A stretch of 64,000 nucleotides of DNA from Apostichopus japonicus (taxonomy: Eukaryota > Echinodermata > Holothuroidea > Aspidochirotida > Stichopodidae): positions 14,785,499-14,849,498 of the forward strand of contig NC_092565.1 in the NCBI RefSeq assembly GCF_037975245.1. The letters run 5' to 3'. Under the pieces are notes generated by a model. The model did not search any database. It had not been told where the DNA came from and worked only from the letters and a program-made list of their open reading frames with translations. Shown piece after piece: positions 21,235-33,186 of this stretch. The number at the start of each line of letters is the position of its first letter. Positions within the stretch are counted from its first letter, which is position 1. The translations under genes were made by a program, and so were the position numbers.

Positions 21235-22600
21235 TGTGCATTAGTCATTTGTATTGGTCAAATACTCTTTGGACCGTATAAGACTGACTATGGGACTCTT
21301 CAATTATGTCCTTAGAATTCATATGACCTATTGGTTGGGTGGTCCGAGGCGTGCTGGTTTTAATTATGGCCTTACGTTTTTTGTTTTTTTTTAGGTCCCG
21401 TTACATTGATTTATGAAGTGATGATTTAGTGGTCAGTTTAATTGGTCAAGCACTCTTTGGATCGGGCAAGACCATTATGGTACCCTTCTACAATGGCCTT
21501 GGACTTCCTATGACCCATTGGTTAAGTGGTCCAAGGCGTGCTGCTGGTCTTGACTGGGCCTAAAGATTTTTGCAGGTCTATTTACATTCATTAACGAAGT
21601 GATGATTTTGTGGTCAGTTTAATTGGTCAAGCACTCTTTGGACCGGGCAAGACGCATTATGGTACCCTTCTACATTGTCATTAGAGTTCATGTTAACCAT
21701 CGGTTTGGTGATCCAAGGCGTGCAGCATGGATTAGGGTCCAAAGCTTTTTCGTGGTCCTGTTACACTCATTAAAGAAGTAATGATTTAATGGTCATTTAA
21801 ATTGGTCAAGCACTCTTTGGACCGGGCACGGCGCATTATTGTACTCTTCTACAATTTCCTTAGAGTTCATGTTAACCATCGGTTTGGTGATCCAAGGATT
21901 GCTGCATGGATTAGGGTCCAAAGCTTTTTCGTGGTCCAGTTACACTCATTAAAGAAGTAATGATTTAGTGGTCATTTAAATTGGTCAAGCACTCTTTGGA
22001 CCGGGCAAGACGCATTATGGTACTCTTCTACAATGTCTTTAGAGTTCATGTTAACCATCGGTTTGGTGACCCAATTAGGCGTGTTGCATGGATAAGGGCC
22101 CAAAGCTTTTTCGTGGTCCCGTTACACTCATTAGAGAAGTAATGATTTAGTGGTCATTTAAATTGGTCAAACACTCTTTGGACCGGGCATGACGCATGAT
22201 GGTACCCTTCTACAATGTCTTTAGAGTTCCTATGACCCATTGGTTGGGTGGTCCATGGCGTGCTAGTTTTGATTAGGGCCCAAATGTTTTTATTTCAGTT
22301 CCCGTTACATTCATTTAAAAAAATGTTAATTTAGTTGTCATTTTAATTGGTAAGCACTCTTTGGACCGGGCAAGACGCATTATAGTATCCTTCTACAATG
22401 TGTTAAGAATTCATATGACCCATTGGTTAGGTGGTCCAAGGCGTGCTAGTCTTGATTAGGGCCTAAAGTGATTCTTTTCAGGTCCCGGTACATTAATTTA
22501 AGAACTGATGAAGTAGTGGTCATATTAGTTGGTCAAGAACTATTTGGACCGGGCAAGATGCAATATAGTACTCTTCTTCATAGTCATTAGAGTTCATGTG
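21235..22600. repeat. Tandem satellite with ~180-bp monomer, about 8 copies
   Basis: The landmark TTTGGACCGGGCAAGACGCA recurs with spacings of 179, 179, 182, 183 and 183 bp (181-188 at the left edge). The monomer also carries ATTGGTCAAGCACTC and a CCAAT-like segment. Copies differ by 10-30% at the edges and less in the middle, as in an old array homogenised in its centre. Confidence 0.85.
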
Positions 22601-22811
22601 ACCCATAGATAAACCTCTTTCCACGACCAAATGTTGAACATCTTGTAAGAAAGCTTTTGTCTTGCCAGAGGTGTTACGTCGATACCATTGTCGAATACGT
22701 AACTGAATAGGTAGCAGTTACTCATTCGCGAATATCGAACGAGGAACAGGGAATAAGTATCTAACTTCACACCGGTCAAAGTTTAAGCTAAGGAGCGCGA
22801 ATTATGATCTG

Positions 22812-22850
22812 TATATAAAGCTCACGAAAAGTTGCACGAGCAGTTCGCTT
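22812..22850 (+). promoter_or_regulatory. Possible core promoter: TATA box with downstream start-like site
   Basis: TATATAAAG at 22812-22820 is followed 20-odd bases later by CAGTTCGC, a plausible initiator-to-TATA distance. No coding exon has been tied to it, so it is a candidate only. Confidence 0.25.
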
Positions 22851-25800
22851 CCTGGCAGCCGTTGGCTAACAATTCATACGTTATTGTAATTTGTAGCCTA
22901 TTCTGTACGGGTAGTAACTGCCAAAGAATTTGAATGGCGAAGGTTGTTCATTAGTTTTGTGGAGCAAGTTAGTAATAGTACTTCACATTGTTTGAGTCAG
23001 CGAGCTTGAGAAATTAGGCTAGCCTATCATATATAGTATCGCTTAGGCCTAACGATAGGCTAGCTGACGTAGGCACTGGCGTCTATAGTAAGATGGAATG
23101 CTAACCTAGGCCCAATATAATATTCACTAGACAATTTACGTACAATTTACGACAATTTATCTTCCGACAAAATACTAAACCTAGCTGGTTGGGCCTAATT
23201 ACTTTCTGGTTAAGTCTAGTACTATTAGGGTATGCCTAACTTAATAAATTGGCCGTGGCTATTTTTACGACTAGTGGTAACAATAATTTATCAACTATTC
23301 TTACAACATTGGCGAATTCAAGCGCAGTAAAGTAAATAAAGCAACTGCGCATGTAGTAGGGGTAAACCTAACCCTAAACACTAACCCTAACAGGAATTTC
23401 GGAAATTATTGTTACTCCTAGCCTAGTCGTAAAAATAGTACTCCTAGTCGTAAAAATAGCAACGTTAAAGCAACTGCGCATGCGTATTTACAAATTATTC
23501 TTACGACCAGTCGTAAGAATATAGCCACTTAATTTGTAATTAATTGTCTTTAAATTCCTACCAGAGTAGCCTACCATAGCCTAGGCTATGCCATCTAGCA
23601 CTTAACAGTAACACATTCTCAAGAAACTAACTCGCAACCGGACAAATTAGCTTAGGATGATAGCTCTCTCTCATTGCTTTTTTTTCCCATCATGACAGAC
23701 CGGCTCCTGTTAGATATTTAATTATTTTTGTAGGGTTAAAACAAACAATTTTCAGGGGAGGAAAAGAAAGACCCAAGTTGGCTGAGGAAAGAATTCATTT
23801 AGGTAGTGAAGCAACTGTACGTAGTAAATGTATCTTGTGATTTAAGAGAGTTTGGTGAAAGAAAGGAACATATTTCAAAGAGACACTTGTAGAAATTGAA
23901 GAAACTGGTAAATGGGAAAACAACAATTTTAGGGGAGGAACCAAGGAAGGCATATACCTATACTATGGGCTAAAGTTATTTCATTCCTACAATGAATGCC
24001 ATACAACCCATAACCACTATGGATTCCACGCATGTTAATTACCCCATGTTCGCATACAAACAAACAGGCCTATTCACAAACACTTTTCATCTTTCAATCA
24101 CTGAACAGTTACACAAGTACAGTAAGGTACCTGGTCACATTTTCTATTTTCCTTCATACTATCACAACTTTCTTTAGCTTACTCTACCAAGAAAATATGC
24201 CGTCAGAGCCTACAGAACAACAGTCCCTCCAATGAAAATAGTATGTTAGTTTCTTTTAATAACCATGTTATTTTTCACCCTTAACGTTACCTTTTGTAAT
24301 GTTATTGAATATGCATTCATATGTACGTGTGCAAACGATGCACTACATTGTATAATCTGCACCTGTATGTTAATGAGCTGTTACATATTGGTATATAAGT
24401 TAAAGCATGCCGTCTGCTCATCCTTGTTCACCCTGTCTCTCCATCTGTCAACAAGTAACCTTGGACATGTCGTCCTATATCTGTCCTTTACAGGCTACAG
24501 CATGATGTAATGCAATAAATTATAACATGTTATTTGTTAATACTCTATGTCAACTGTGTTCTACTTGATTGCTTAAAGAACTCATACCTAAACAAGGATA
24601 CATGACACCTTTCTCCCTTAAATCTTTCCCTACAGTTATTCCACTTACAACATCTATTCTTTCCACATAGTCTAGCCAATATGTCTCCCATGAAAAACCT
24701 TAGTTAACTTCCCTGAAAATGTTAATTTCCCATGAAAACGTACAGTACTTGACTCCCTATGATGAAGGGAAAGTAAGTTACTCAACTTTTTAGTGGGAGG
24801 AAAATAACGTTGTTAGGGGAGGGAACAAATGGCCCCAGGCTAGGCCTACCACCCAATGAAAATGGGAAAACCTAGGCTAGCATACCAAAGCGGAGGCTAG
24901 ATAGAGATCAGGACGAACTAGCTTATCCTAGGCTTGTTATACAAGCAACGGTACTTTGTAAAATGAAATTCTCCAGCAATTAGGCCTAGCTCTGTGGTCT
25001 AATTGATGTTGGTGATGGTTCAAGTATGGAGAAAACTCTCCATGCAAGCTGATGTTACCTAGCATAGGCAACTAAATTGATATACATGTATTAATTTGAT
25101 CAACTAGCATAATTTTGACCTGAAGCTAGGCTTAACAGTATTGGTCCAACTCTTGGCATATCTTTATCAGATCATAGACTTCTTTTGATGCCTAGGCATG
25201 ATTTTATAGTCGGCAGAACTGTATCACTGAAACTTTGATTATTATTAAACGGAATTCAAACTTTGCTAAATCGACCTCTCATTGTTGAGTAATTGTCTTT
25301 AATTTGGTTTTTAATTTGAAACATTGAGGTGTGAGGAACACAGCTCATGGTAAACACATATTAAGAGTATTGAGATATAAGTACGTTATATATATAGTAC
25401 ATTATCTCTGTCCTTGTTGATATAGAATATTATTACACAGGTGCTAGAAGTCATGGAAGCACATGAGGGTTTACCATGAATATACCAATATGTTGTTGGT
25501 ACTTGTGTAAGGCTGAAAAGCCAGTCTTCATCTCTGCTAAGTGTACATGTTGTAGCTTAAGTGTCGGTCCTTAATTCACTTATCAAGTTTCTTGTTTCAA
25601 GAATGATGTTTATTTCAGATATTTTTCAATTTTCCAGTTCTTCATGAATGTGCTTGCTAAGTTTGTTTAAACTAGTACATGCTCTCTAAAACTGTTTGGC
25701 TGATGAAATGTTCTCAAAATTGTGTTCAATTCATTCCTTACTATTGGCTTGACCGTTATAGTGAACAATGTACATCAAAGGAAGTTTTGGCATTTTGTGA

Positions 25801-26639
25801 AGTACTCCATATGTAGGTTTGATAGCAATGTCTAGTAAGATTCATTAATAAGTCATATATTGCAAGTATTAAAAATAAACAGGCACTTAGTAACAAAAAG
25901 AGGTACAGTTTATTCATGTTTGTAAACATTCATCGGAAAGGTATCTGCATACGCAAACTGGGAGATGATCTTATGTAAAACTACTAAAAAAATTACTAAA
26001 ATTTATTTCACACCATAGGTATATACTGTATACATATTGCTTTTATATTTGTCTTTACAGCATTGCATTGGCCACACTGATTCACAAGAAGACTCCATGA
26101 ACTGCCTAACATCCTGCTGGAGGTCTGAGACATTAAAGATTCTGTAATGCTTCCATTTGGGTATGCAGTTTACTATAGTAACACAGAAATATTTAAGCTC
26201 TGGTATTTGTTTCGTTTATTTCTGCCGTTAAACCACAATGATGTACATTTGTTTATACATAGTTATATCAATGAGGCAGCAGTCAGGGTTGTTTAGGTAG
26301 TCAGGGGGAGGGAGGAAGGGAGGGAGTGGATAAAAATGAGTCTAGTTGCAATGTCTACAGTATCTGCTTTCCAATATATGAAATCTTCTTATCTTTTACA
26401 GTACTGTCTCAGGTGAAAGAAGAAGATGAAGAAAATGTCAGGAAAATTGTGAGTCTTGGATGTCTGTAATGAAGCTGGATCAGGTTTAGAACAAGTGGTT
26501 GAGAGATCATAAACTCCACCAAAAATGAGAAGATCCTTCAAGCCTGTCCTCTACAGAGAGATCTGGAAGTGTTATCTCGAGGTGATTTAACACATCAGTG
26601 TGAGCCAGTATCATGAACATCAGTCTTGTCCTCTCAACA
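22851..26639. other. Long region without a recognised gene
   Basis: AT-rich, with short open frames lacking any family signature. Acceptor-like sites (TTGTCTTTACAG before 26061, TCTTTTACAG before 26401, GTCTCAG before 26414) hint at exons of an unidentified transcript. The clearest is a short segment encoding VKEEDEENVRKI before GTGAGT near 26452. None could be joined into a convincing coding model. Confidence 0.35.
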
Positions 26640-27470
26640 GTTGATTGTTGTCAAGATCAGTGCTAAATGTAGGAGATGCGGTGCCTTAGCCTGTTGGAAG
26701 CAGTCGGTATTTGGTTTTGTCTGTTTTTGTGCTTAATGTACGAGACACGGTGCCTTAGCCTGTTGGAACCAGTCGGTATTTGGTGTTGTCTGTTTTTGTG
26801 CTAAACCTACAAGACACTGCCTTAGCCTGTTGGAACCAGTCGGTATTTGGTGTGTTCTGTTTTGGATAAATTAAAGAGACATTGTGCCTTAGTTTGGTGG
26901 AATGAGTAGCTAATTAGTGTGGTCTGTTTGTGCTTAATTGAAGAGGATCGAGTGGTGTGATAATTTGTTGGTAATTAGTGTGGTGTGTTTGTATTAAATT
27001 TATAAGTTTAATTGCCTTAGTTTATTGATATGGGTTGCTAACTAGTGTGGTCTGTTTTGTGCTAAATTAATGAGACCTGGTGCCTTAGTCATTTTGTAGT
27101 TAGTAATTTGGTTGTCTTAAATTGATGATTGTTGCCTTAGATTGTTGGAAAGGGTTGCCAATTAGTGTGGTCTGGGTTGTGGTTGTTGTCAAGATCAGAA
27201 AACTCAAAGATGAGCTGATTTGATGGAAAAACACCAGCTAAGCTGGATAGCTGCAATATACAGTCAAAGTTAGTCATAAGAAGGAAAGGTTCCTAAAAGT
27301 GTAATATATATTTACTTATGTTTCCACCAGTAAAGTTTCAATCACAGCCTAAAGTTTGTTGGAATTAGTTGCTTATTAGTGTTTAATGTTTTGTGCTAAA
27401 TGTTCGAGACTTACTTTGAAGAAAATTGGCTAATTTCTTTTGCATTCCTCTCCTTTCATTAGGGATCTGA
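26640..27470. repeat. Degenerate tandem repeat, about 80-bp unit
   Basis: GTGCCTTAGCCTGTTGGAA, CAGTCGGTATTTGGTGT and TCTGTTTTTGTGCTAAA recur in the same order roughly eight to ten times with growing divergence to the right. Confidence 0.7.
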
Positions 27471-27489
27471 GGATTATGTTGGTCAACAG

Positions 27490-30400
27490 TTAGCTTTTTG
27501 ACATAGCGCCACCCCATCATCCTTCACTCTATTACTTACCCGCCATTTACAAAACGTACGCGTCCTTGGATACCAACACAACGCTACCGAGTACACTTTT
27601 GATTCATAGTGTGTCTCTCCAAAGTTCCTATTCTTTCTGTCTGCCGTCTTAGGCTGGAGACTAATTCTTTCTGGTAAGTGAAGTCTATGATAAATTTCAT
27701 TGTATAGAAGCCATTTAAAACCCGTAGGGAGGGGCTGTTTTGCCAATATGACAACCCCTTACCCACCTATAACCGCCCCCCTAGTCGAAAACCTAACCCT
27801 CTCTGATTTTGGCATAGACATTAATGACTGGATCCCTGAACAAAAATAGCAGAAAAAGACAAAGTCCAAACTCCGTTGAAATAAACCCATCTCCTAACTC
27901 AAAACCAACCACCAAAAAGTCCGCTCAAACAATCACTGTACCAGGAATCTTACCAGAACTATCAAAAAAGCCAATAACACTTGCTAAACTTATCAATGAA
28001 GAAAAACCAAATGCCATGATCTCAAATATAAACGTCTTCGTAGTAACAACATCCTAATCACCCCCATGACCCTAAATCTGCAAATATCCTCCTGAAACCA
28101 TGGACTAAACTAGGCAACCCCAAACCAAGAATCCCCCGAAAAGTAAGACAAAGAAACTTCTCCGTAGAACCCTGTGGCATAAACCCTGAAATTCAAATCA
28201 AAGATATTGAACAAGAACTCAAAGACCAAGAATACACCCCCAATACAACTTAAAGACTCATTAGTCATGCCACAAACAATCCAACTTGGAAAGTAAAAAT
28301 AACGTTTGAAGAACAAGAGCCTCAACAATCCCTAATCAAACACGGTTTCTACTAAGGATACTATAAACACAAAACAGAAGAATACCATGAACCCCCCAAA
28401 TCACTCAATGTTTCAAATGTCAACTTTTTGGACACACCCACCATACTTGCAAAAATCAAACCAGATGTCTCAGATGTGGCGAAAACCACAGAGTTGAAGA
28501 CTGTCCCGAACCAAAAGAAAACACAAAATGTGCCAATTGCTCAGGGACTCATGCCGCCCTTTACAAATGATGCCCAAAATTTAGGGAAGCTAAAACTGAA
28601 GCTATAATAACAAACAACAAAAACAAAGAACCTACGCGAATGTAACCAAATCTACCCCAAAATTGAAATAAGAAATAATATCGCCACTGAAGAAAAACTT
28701 TCTTCCTTTGTCGCAACCTTTGTAATTGAATTAGTACAATACACCTTCCAAAAAGCCGACAGTAATATTAAATCCAACGACCTTGCCAGTTACGCCACAG
28801 TGTTAGCACTAAAACACCTAAACTTAAATATCCCAGAAACTGTAATTATGGAACATCTCCACCAACCTTCAATATTTAGCCCTCCTCAATCACCTACATG
28901 ACAAGCACACTCCCTCCTTTGGTCAAGTTCCTCCACCTAAACATCAACAGTATCCTTCCAAAATTAAGCCTCCTACTTATTATATTCACCAACCACTCCC
29001 CGGAGATCATTTCGTTAAACGAAACTAACTAAATACAAATTCCCACCTTAGCATCCCTGGTTACCAAACTTTCAGACACGATATCTCTCGGTCTATGGGA
29101 GGAGTACTTATTGCTGAAAAAAACAACCTCAAAGCCACCCTCCTCCCAAACCCAACCCAAACAAACAATTGAAATTGTACTGGAAGAGACAATAAACCTC
29201 TCCACATTATTGGCTTTTATAGTCCCCAAATGAGCCCATATCCACAATAAAAAAACGTTCTAATAAAAACACAATACTACTAGGAGATCTAAATGCCCAC
29301 CACATCATTTTTGGTAGCACCAAAATATCTGAAAATGGCATATCCCTCTTAGAAATATGTGATAAACACAACTTAACAATAACTAACCAAAATACCAAAA
29401 CTAGGATAAACCTGATAAACAATAATACTGAACTACTTGACTACGCCATAACCTCAAACCACCTGCAACTAAACTCATTCTATTCAAATCCTAGAAGATA
29501 ACCTAATCAGTGACCAGTGTCCACTCCTTTTTGAGCTAGACATAAACCTCAGTCGCATCCAAAATAGGAATTAACGTATAATTACTATAAAACAGACTAG
29601 ACATCATTTAAAAAGGAACTCGTAACAAACAACACTATCCCCAATTACCACAACAACAAGCTAAATTACATCGGCATATATAGTGACAGCATTGCCCAAC
29701 ATATCTTCAATACCTTAAAAAAACACTGCCCCTTAAAAACAAAACAGAAACCGAAAACTAAATAGGAATATTCTTACACTAATTAACTCAGATGTCGCCT
29801 ACATAGAACCTATATGATCTCCCCAGATCCAACTCTAAAAACCCAAATTTAACCAACTTAAAAAACAAATAAATAGACAAATATTGTCGGTCGACCAAAA
29901 CCGAGTCCAAAACAAATGCGATTCAATCATTAATGACAAAAACCCAAAACACTTTTGGAAAAAATTTAAAAAATATCATAAACCCATAACAACCCCAAAC
30001 ACAGGTAATACAGACCAATGCCTTAGAGATAAAATAGGTAACCTGATCACAAAAACTTAAGACCAAATAAAGCTTATTGAATCGTACTTGAAAACTATAT
30101 TCAATATCTTAGATGGCCCACCATACGACAACAGATTCCAACACGAAAAAGACCGTACAATTATCTGTAATGCAACCAGCTTTATCCCCGACTTCTAAGG
30201 ATGTCTCAACAAAAACATCTCTCTACTCAAAGAAATAGATATGAACAATTGGTATAGTGCCACTAAGTATGCAAAAATGCCTCCTCCCCTGGTCATGACA
30301 ACATAAATGACCTAATGCTAAAAGATTCCCCTCTGTCGGCCTCCGATATTCATTAATTCTCATATTTTCCCATTATTAAACAAACTCCTTTTTTCCAAAC

Positions 30401-30510
30401 CCTGTGGAAATCTGCCAAAATGATTTTAATACCGAAACTAAGTAAAGACACACCAAAATTCAAAACTATTGACCAATTGCCGAAACTGCCGAGTCCATTT
30501 GGAACCTGGG
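27490..30510 (+). mobile_element. Decayed non-LTR retrotransposon (Jockey/I/CR1-type), truncated
   Basis: All parts lie in order on the plus strand but are broken by stops and frameshifts. The ORF1 start region begins near 27750 and continues, frame-shifted, at 27824-28057. Three CCHC zinc knuckles lie at about 28406-28570 (CFKCQLFGHTHHTC, then CLRCGENHRVEDC, then CANCSGTHAALYK), typical of ORF1 proteins. The start of the endonuclease is at about 28920-29030 (FLHLNINSILPKL ... PEIISLNET) and its GDLNAHH motif near 29284. A linker region FWKKFKKYHKP follows near 29955. The beginning of the reverse transcriptase is at about 30408-30500 (LWKSAKMILIPKLSKD). The catalytic FADD-type region is missing, so it is 3' truncated. 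The A/C-rich plus-strand composition differs sharply from the neighbours. Confidence 0.8.
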
Positions 30511-31337
30511 AATTGAACCCTGCTACTGAAACAAATGTTTTCCATCAGAGCATAGACAATGATTCAGAGAAATATGGCATTTATATTAATAATCTGTTGT
30601 TTTCTTTTACAAATTTTTCTCTTTGGTTAAACAATGAGTGAAAAGATTCATTCAGTTGGAAGCAGCACTGCCCTTTTCACCCCCTTTTTTTTGGGGGGGG
30701 GGGGGGTGGAGAGAAATATTAGCCCTTAGGGTCTGAAAATATTACAATAGGATTATTGTAGTGGACAGGACAGACAACAGTTATTTTTGCTCATAGCTGA
30801 ATGTATGATGTCCAGGGATCACAAGGAAGTATCAAAAGCCCGATCAAAAATGCCGTTTTTATTGTACTATCGAAATTTGTCAGAATAAAGAAATTGAAAG
30901 CCAAAATAAAAAGAGTTTATCTGGCCTTGTAGACTGATTGAACCAGTCTCTGTCTTCTCCAAATAATAGAAAGTGGGTATCCATTTCTGTTTGTGACAGC
31001 AACAACAAAAAATGACTGCAAATTATCAAGTTTTTGTAAACTTTCTCTATTCAGGGATTCAAATCTTAAATTCCACTCCAATATACCCCCCTACTTATGA
31101 ACTGTCAGGTAGCTCAAGCTGACAAACTTACTACAAAGATGAGAATAGGCCTTATGTGGTTCCTAATTGAATGACATTTCTCACAATTAATTGAATTGAC
31201 TTCCCCCACCCTTCGACTACTCTCACCCATGGAAAATACCCTCCACCCAAGAATACTTTAAAAAAAAAGGCCATGGCTTACCAAGAACCTCTTTGCGTTA
31301 ATTTTCAGATGCCAATGAACCTTCCATCAGCAAATGA
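30511..31337. other. Intergenic stretch
   Basis: No gene seen. A poly-G tract lies near 30690. TTTTCAG just before 31301 could be an acceptor for the SRP68-like fragment. Confidence 0.4.
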
Positions 31338-31523
31338 ATGGCGCAACTCGGTCTGAAGGACAATCAACCGCTGGTGGACTTAAAGCTGTCACCGTGCAAA
31401 CCGCTCTTCTTTGACATAGTGCTGAACCATATAGAGTTTCCCTCCTTGGACGAGAAACCGTCTTGTTTAGAGAAAAAGAAGAAAAAAACAGCATCTTCAT
31501 TTGATGGGGCTTTAAAGTTTTAA
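31338..31523 (+). pseudogene. SRP68-like C-terminal fragment (lone exon or pseudogene piece)
   Basis: Residues 20-43 of this 61-codon frame (PCKPLFFDIVLNHIEFPSLDEK) match the conserved C-terminal segment of SRP68, the 68-kDa signal recognition particle subunit. A Lys-rich stretch and a TAA follow, as in SRP68. The N-terminal 15-18 residues are not recognisable. A TGA sits directly before the ATG in the same frame, and the acceptor-like TTTTCAG lies upstream of that TGA. So either the exon starts within the frame at another acceptor, or this is a broken copy. No other SRP68 exon was found; a LINE occupies the upstream sequence. The gene may have been disrupted here, or only its last exon may have been copied. 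Confidence 0.45.
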
Positions 31524-32663
31524 AAATGGGTTTCGGTGGTTGATTTCTTGGTCAACAAACATTGTGGTGCTTGACCAACTGACACTTTATGGGGATGTTA
31601 AGGTGACTGAATTTGATATTGGCAGGAGTTATGGATGGTGGTTGGAAGGACCAGGGGTGGGGGAGGGGGTGGTGAGGCGAAGGATCGAGAAGGAGAAATG
31701 AAAGTGAAGAGGGAGAATCTTTGAATTGAATTTTCAGTTTGCAGCAGCACAGGTTTACTGATAAGGCTTTATTTAAAGAAACTTTCAATAATGCACTCTT
31801 TGTGTATATAATTTGGGGTGTAGTAGTCGGAGCGGGGGGGGGGGGGGGTGATTGAGACGGCAATGAAAGGGAGCAACCTTTCCACATTTATGTTGTTTGT
31901 GCTATGGTAGTATCGTTTCCTTTTTCAAACTGGAGGGCAAAAATGTAAAAGTTAAGAGTTATCTAAAACTAATTCAAAATCAGATTTAATTAATCAATGA
32001 AAGTTAAAGAAAATAATATTGATGGTAGCAGGGGTGCCATGGTATTATTGTAAACTGAATCATCAATCAGCCATGGAAGGCCACCTCCTTTTTATTGGGA
32101 ACTTATTCTCAAGCAAACCTATGGATTCAAGCCCTGTCTGGCTAAAGTAAGATGGGGTTATTATTTTTATCTAGGAGAAATCCATTCTTTTTCCCCTCAT
32201 GTGAAAATGGTCTTCCAAATGTTTAAAAAACAAAATGTCCAAAAAGAATGTACCGGTGTGAATTGGATAGCCCACCTGGTGTGAAGTAAAATGCCATAGG
32301 GCATATCCCATATGTACATGTGACTGCTTAGCATCATTAAATAACTGCCCTCCAGGCTGATATTATAAATAATAGAAACATTATAGAAACTAACTGTCTG
32401 TTGTCACCCAACCATCTCAATAGTAGATGCAGGTATCACTAAGAATGTTTATGATAGATGTATTGCATGTTTTGATTAGTATTTGATAAGGGATAACCTG
32501 TTACTGGACAGGTAGTTGAAGGGTATTAACTGTGGTGGGAGGGATGAAGAAACATCCTGCCCATGAACTGATTTGTCATTAAAAAAAAAAGAAGTTACTT
32601 CCAAGCATCACTCTCTTCTTTTTCTTCTTTTTACTGGAGTATTGTAAAAGGAAAAGCAGAGGT
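31524..32663. other. Region without a recognised gene
   Basis: It contains a poly-G tract near 31833 and short purine/pyrimidine runs. Open frames here have proline/serine-rich low-complexity composition. Confidence 0.45.
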
Positions 32664-32737
32664 TGAGTTTGAGCCAGGGACCTTGAGATGCAAAAGCAAA
32701 AGTCTTTACCACTAGACCATTAGGTGGGCCTCTGGTT
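32664..32737 (-). repeat. tRNA-like (SINE-head or tRNA pseudogene) sequence
   Basis: On the minus strand TGGTCTAGTGGTAAAGAC resembles an A box and GGCTCAAACTC a degenerate B box, at tRNA-like spacing. The acceptor stem is not convincing, so a functional tRNA is unlikely. Confidence 0.5.
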
Positions 32738-33035
32738 TTAAATGCTTTACAAATATTTAAAGATCCTGCTGTTTGGACTTAGTCGTTTTTGTAAAAGATT
32801 TTCTCCACTCCCTCACCCCCGAATAGCTAGTCAGGGGGAGGGGTGGCGGCGAACTCCACTTGTCTGCGCGTGAACCTTGTCAGGGGGGAGGGGGTGGCGG
32901 CGAACTCCACTTGTCCGCGCCTTTACCCTGTCTCCCCTTCGGTACTCACCTTATCCACCTGTCAGGAGGAGGGGGACCGCCCGCCTTCGGGATTCACCTT
33001 ATCCACTTGTCAGAACTCCTTTTGCGAATACTCAC

Positions 33036-33112
33036 CTGGGACTTGAACCGATGCAATCCAAACCAATCGCTTACTGAACGATGGAACTACCAATTACACC
33101 ATTTCGGTTCCC
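33036..33112 (-). repeat. tRNA-like sequence, second type
   Basis: On the minus strand it has an A-box-like TGGTGTAATTGGTAG and a B box GGTTCAAGTCC at tRNA spacing. The anticodon arm is irregular and the acceptor stem unpaired. It is a different tRNA-like type from its neighbours. Confidence 0.5.
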
Positions 33113-33186
33113 TCTGGAGAAACTTCGTTTCTTATATTTATACTTCCACTCCCTCTAGAGAGTAGAAAAGTAAAAGGCTCTGCCTG

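Noticed and set aside
28110-29422. Several minus-strand hydrophobic frames
   Set aside because: They are shadows opposite the A/C-rich plus-strand LINE relic, whose motifs read in order on the plus strand.
33036-33112. Functional tRNA gene
   Set aside because: A and B boxes are present, but the acceptor and anticodon stems do not pair convincingly and neighbouring copies sit in repeat units.
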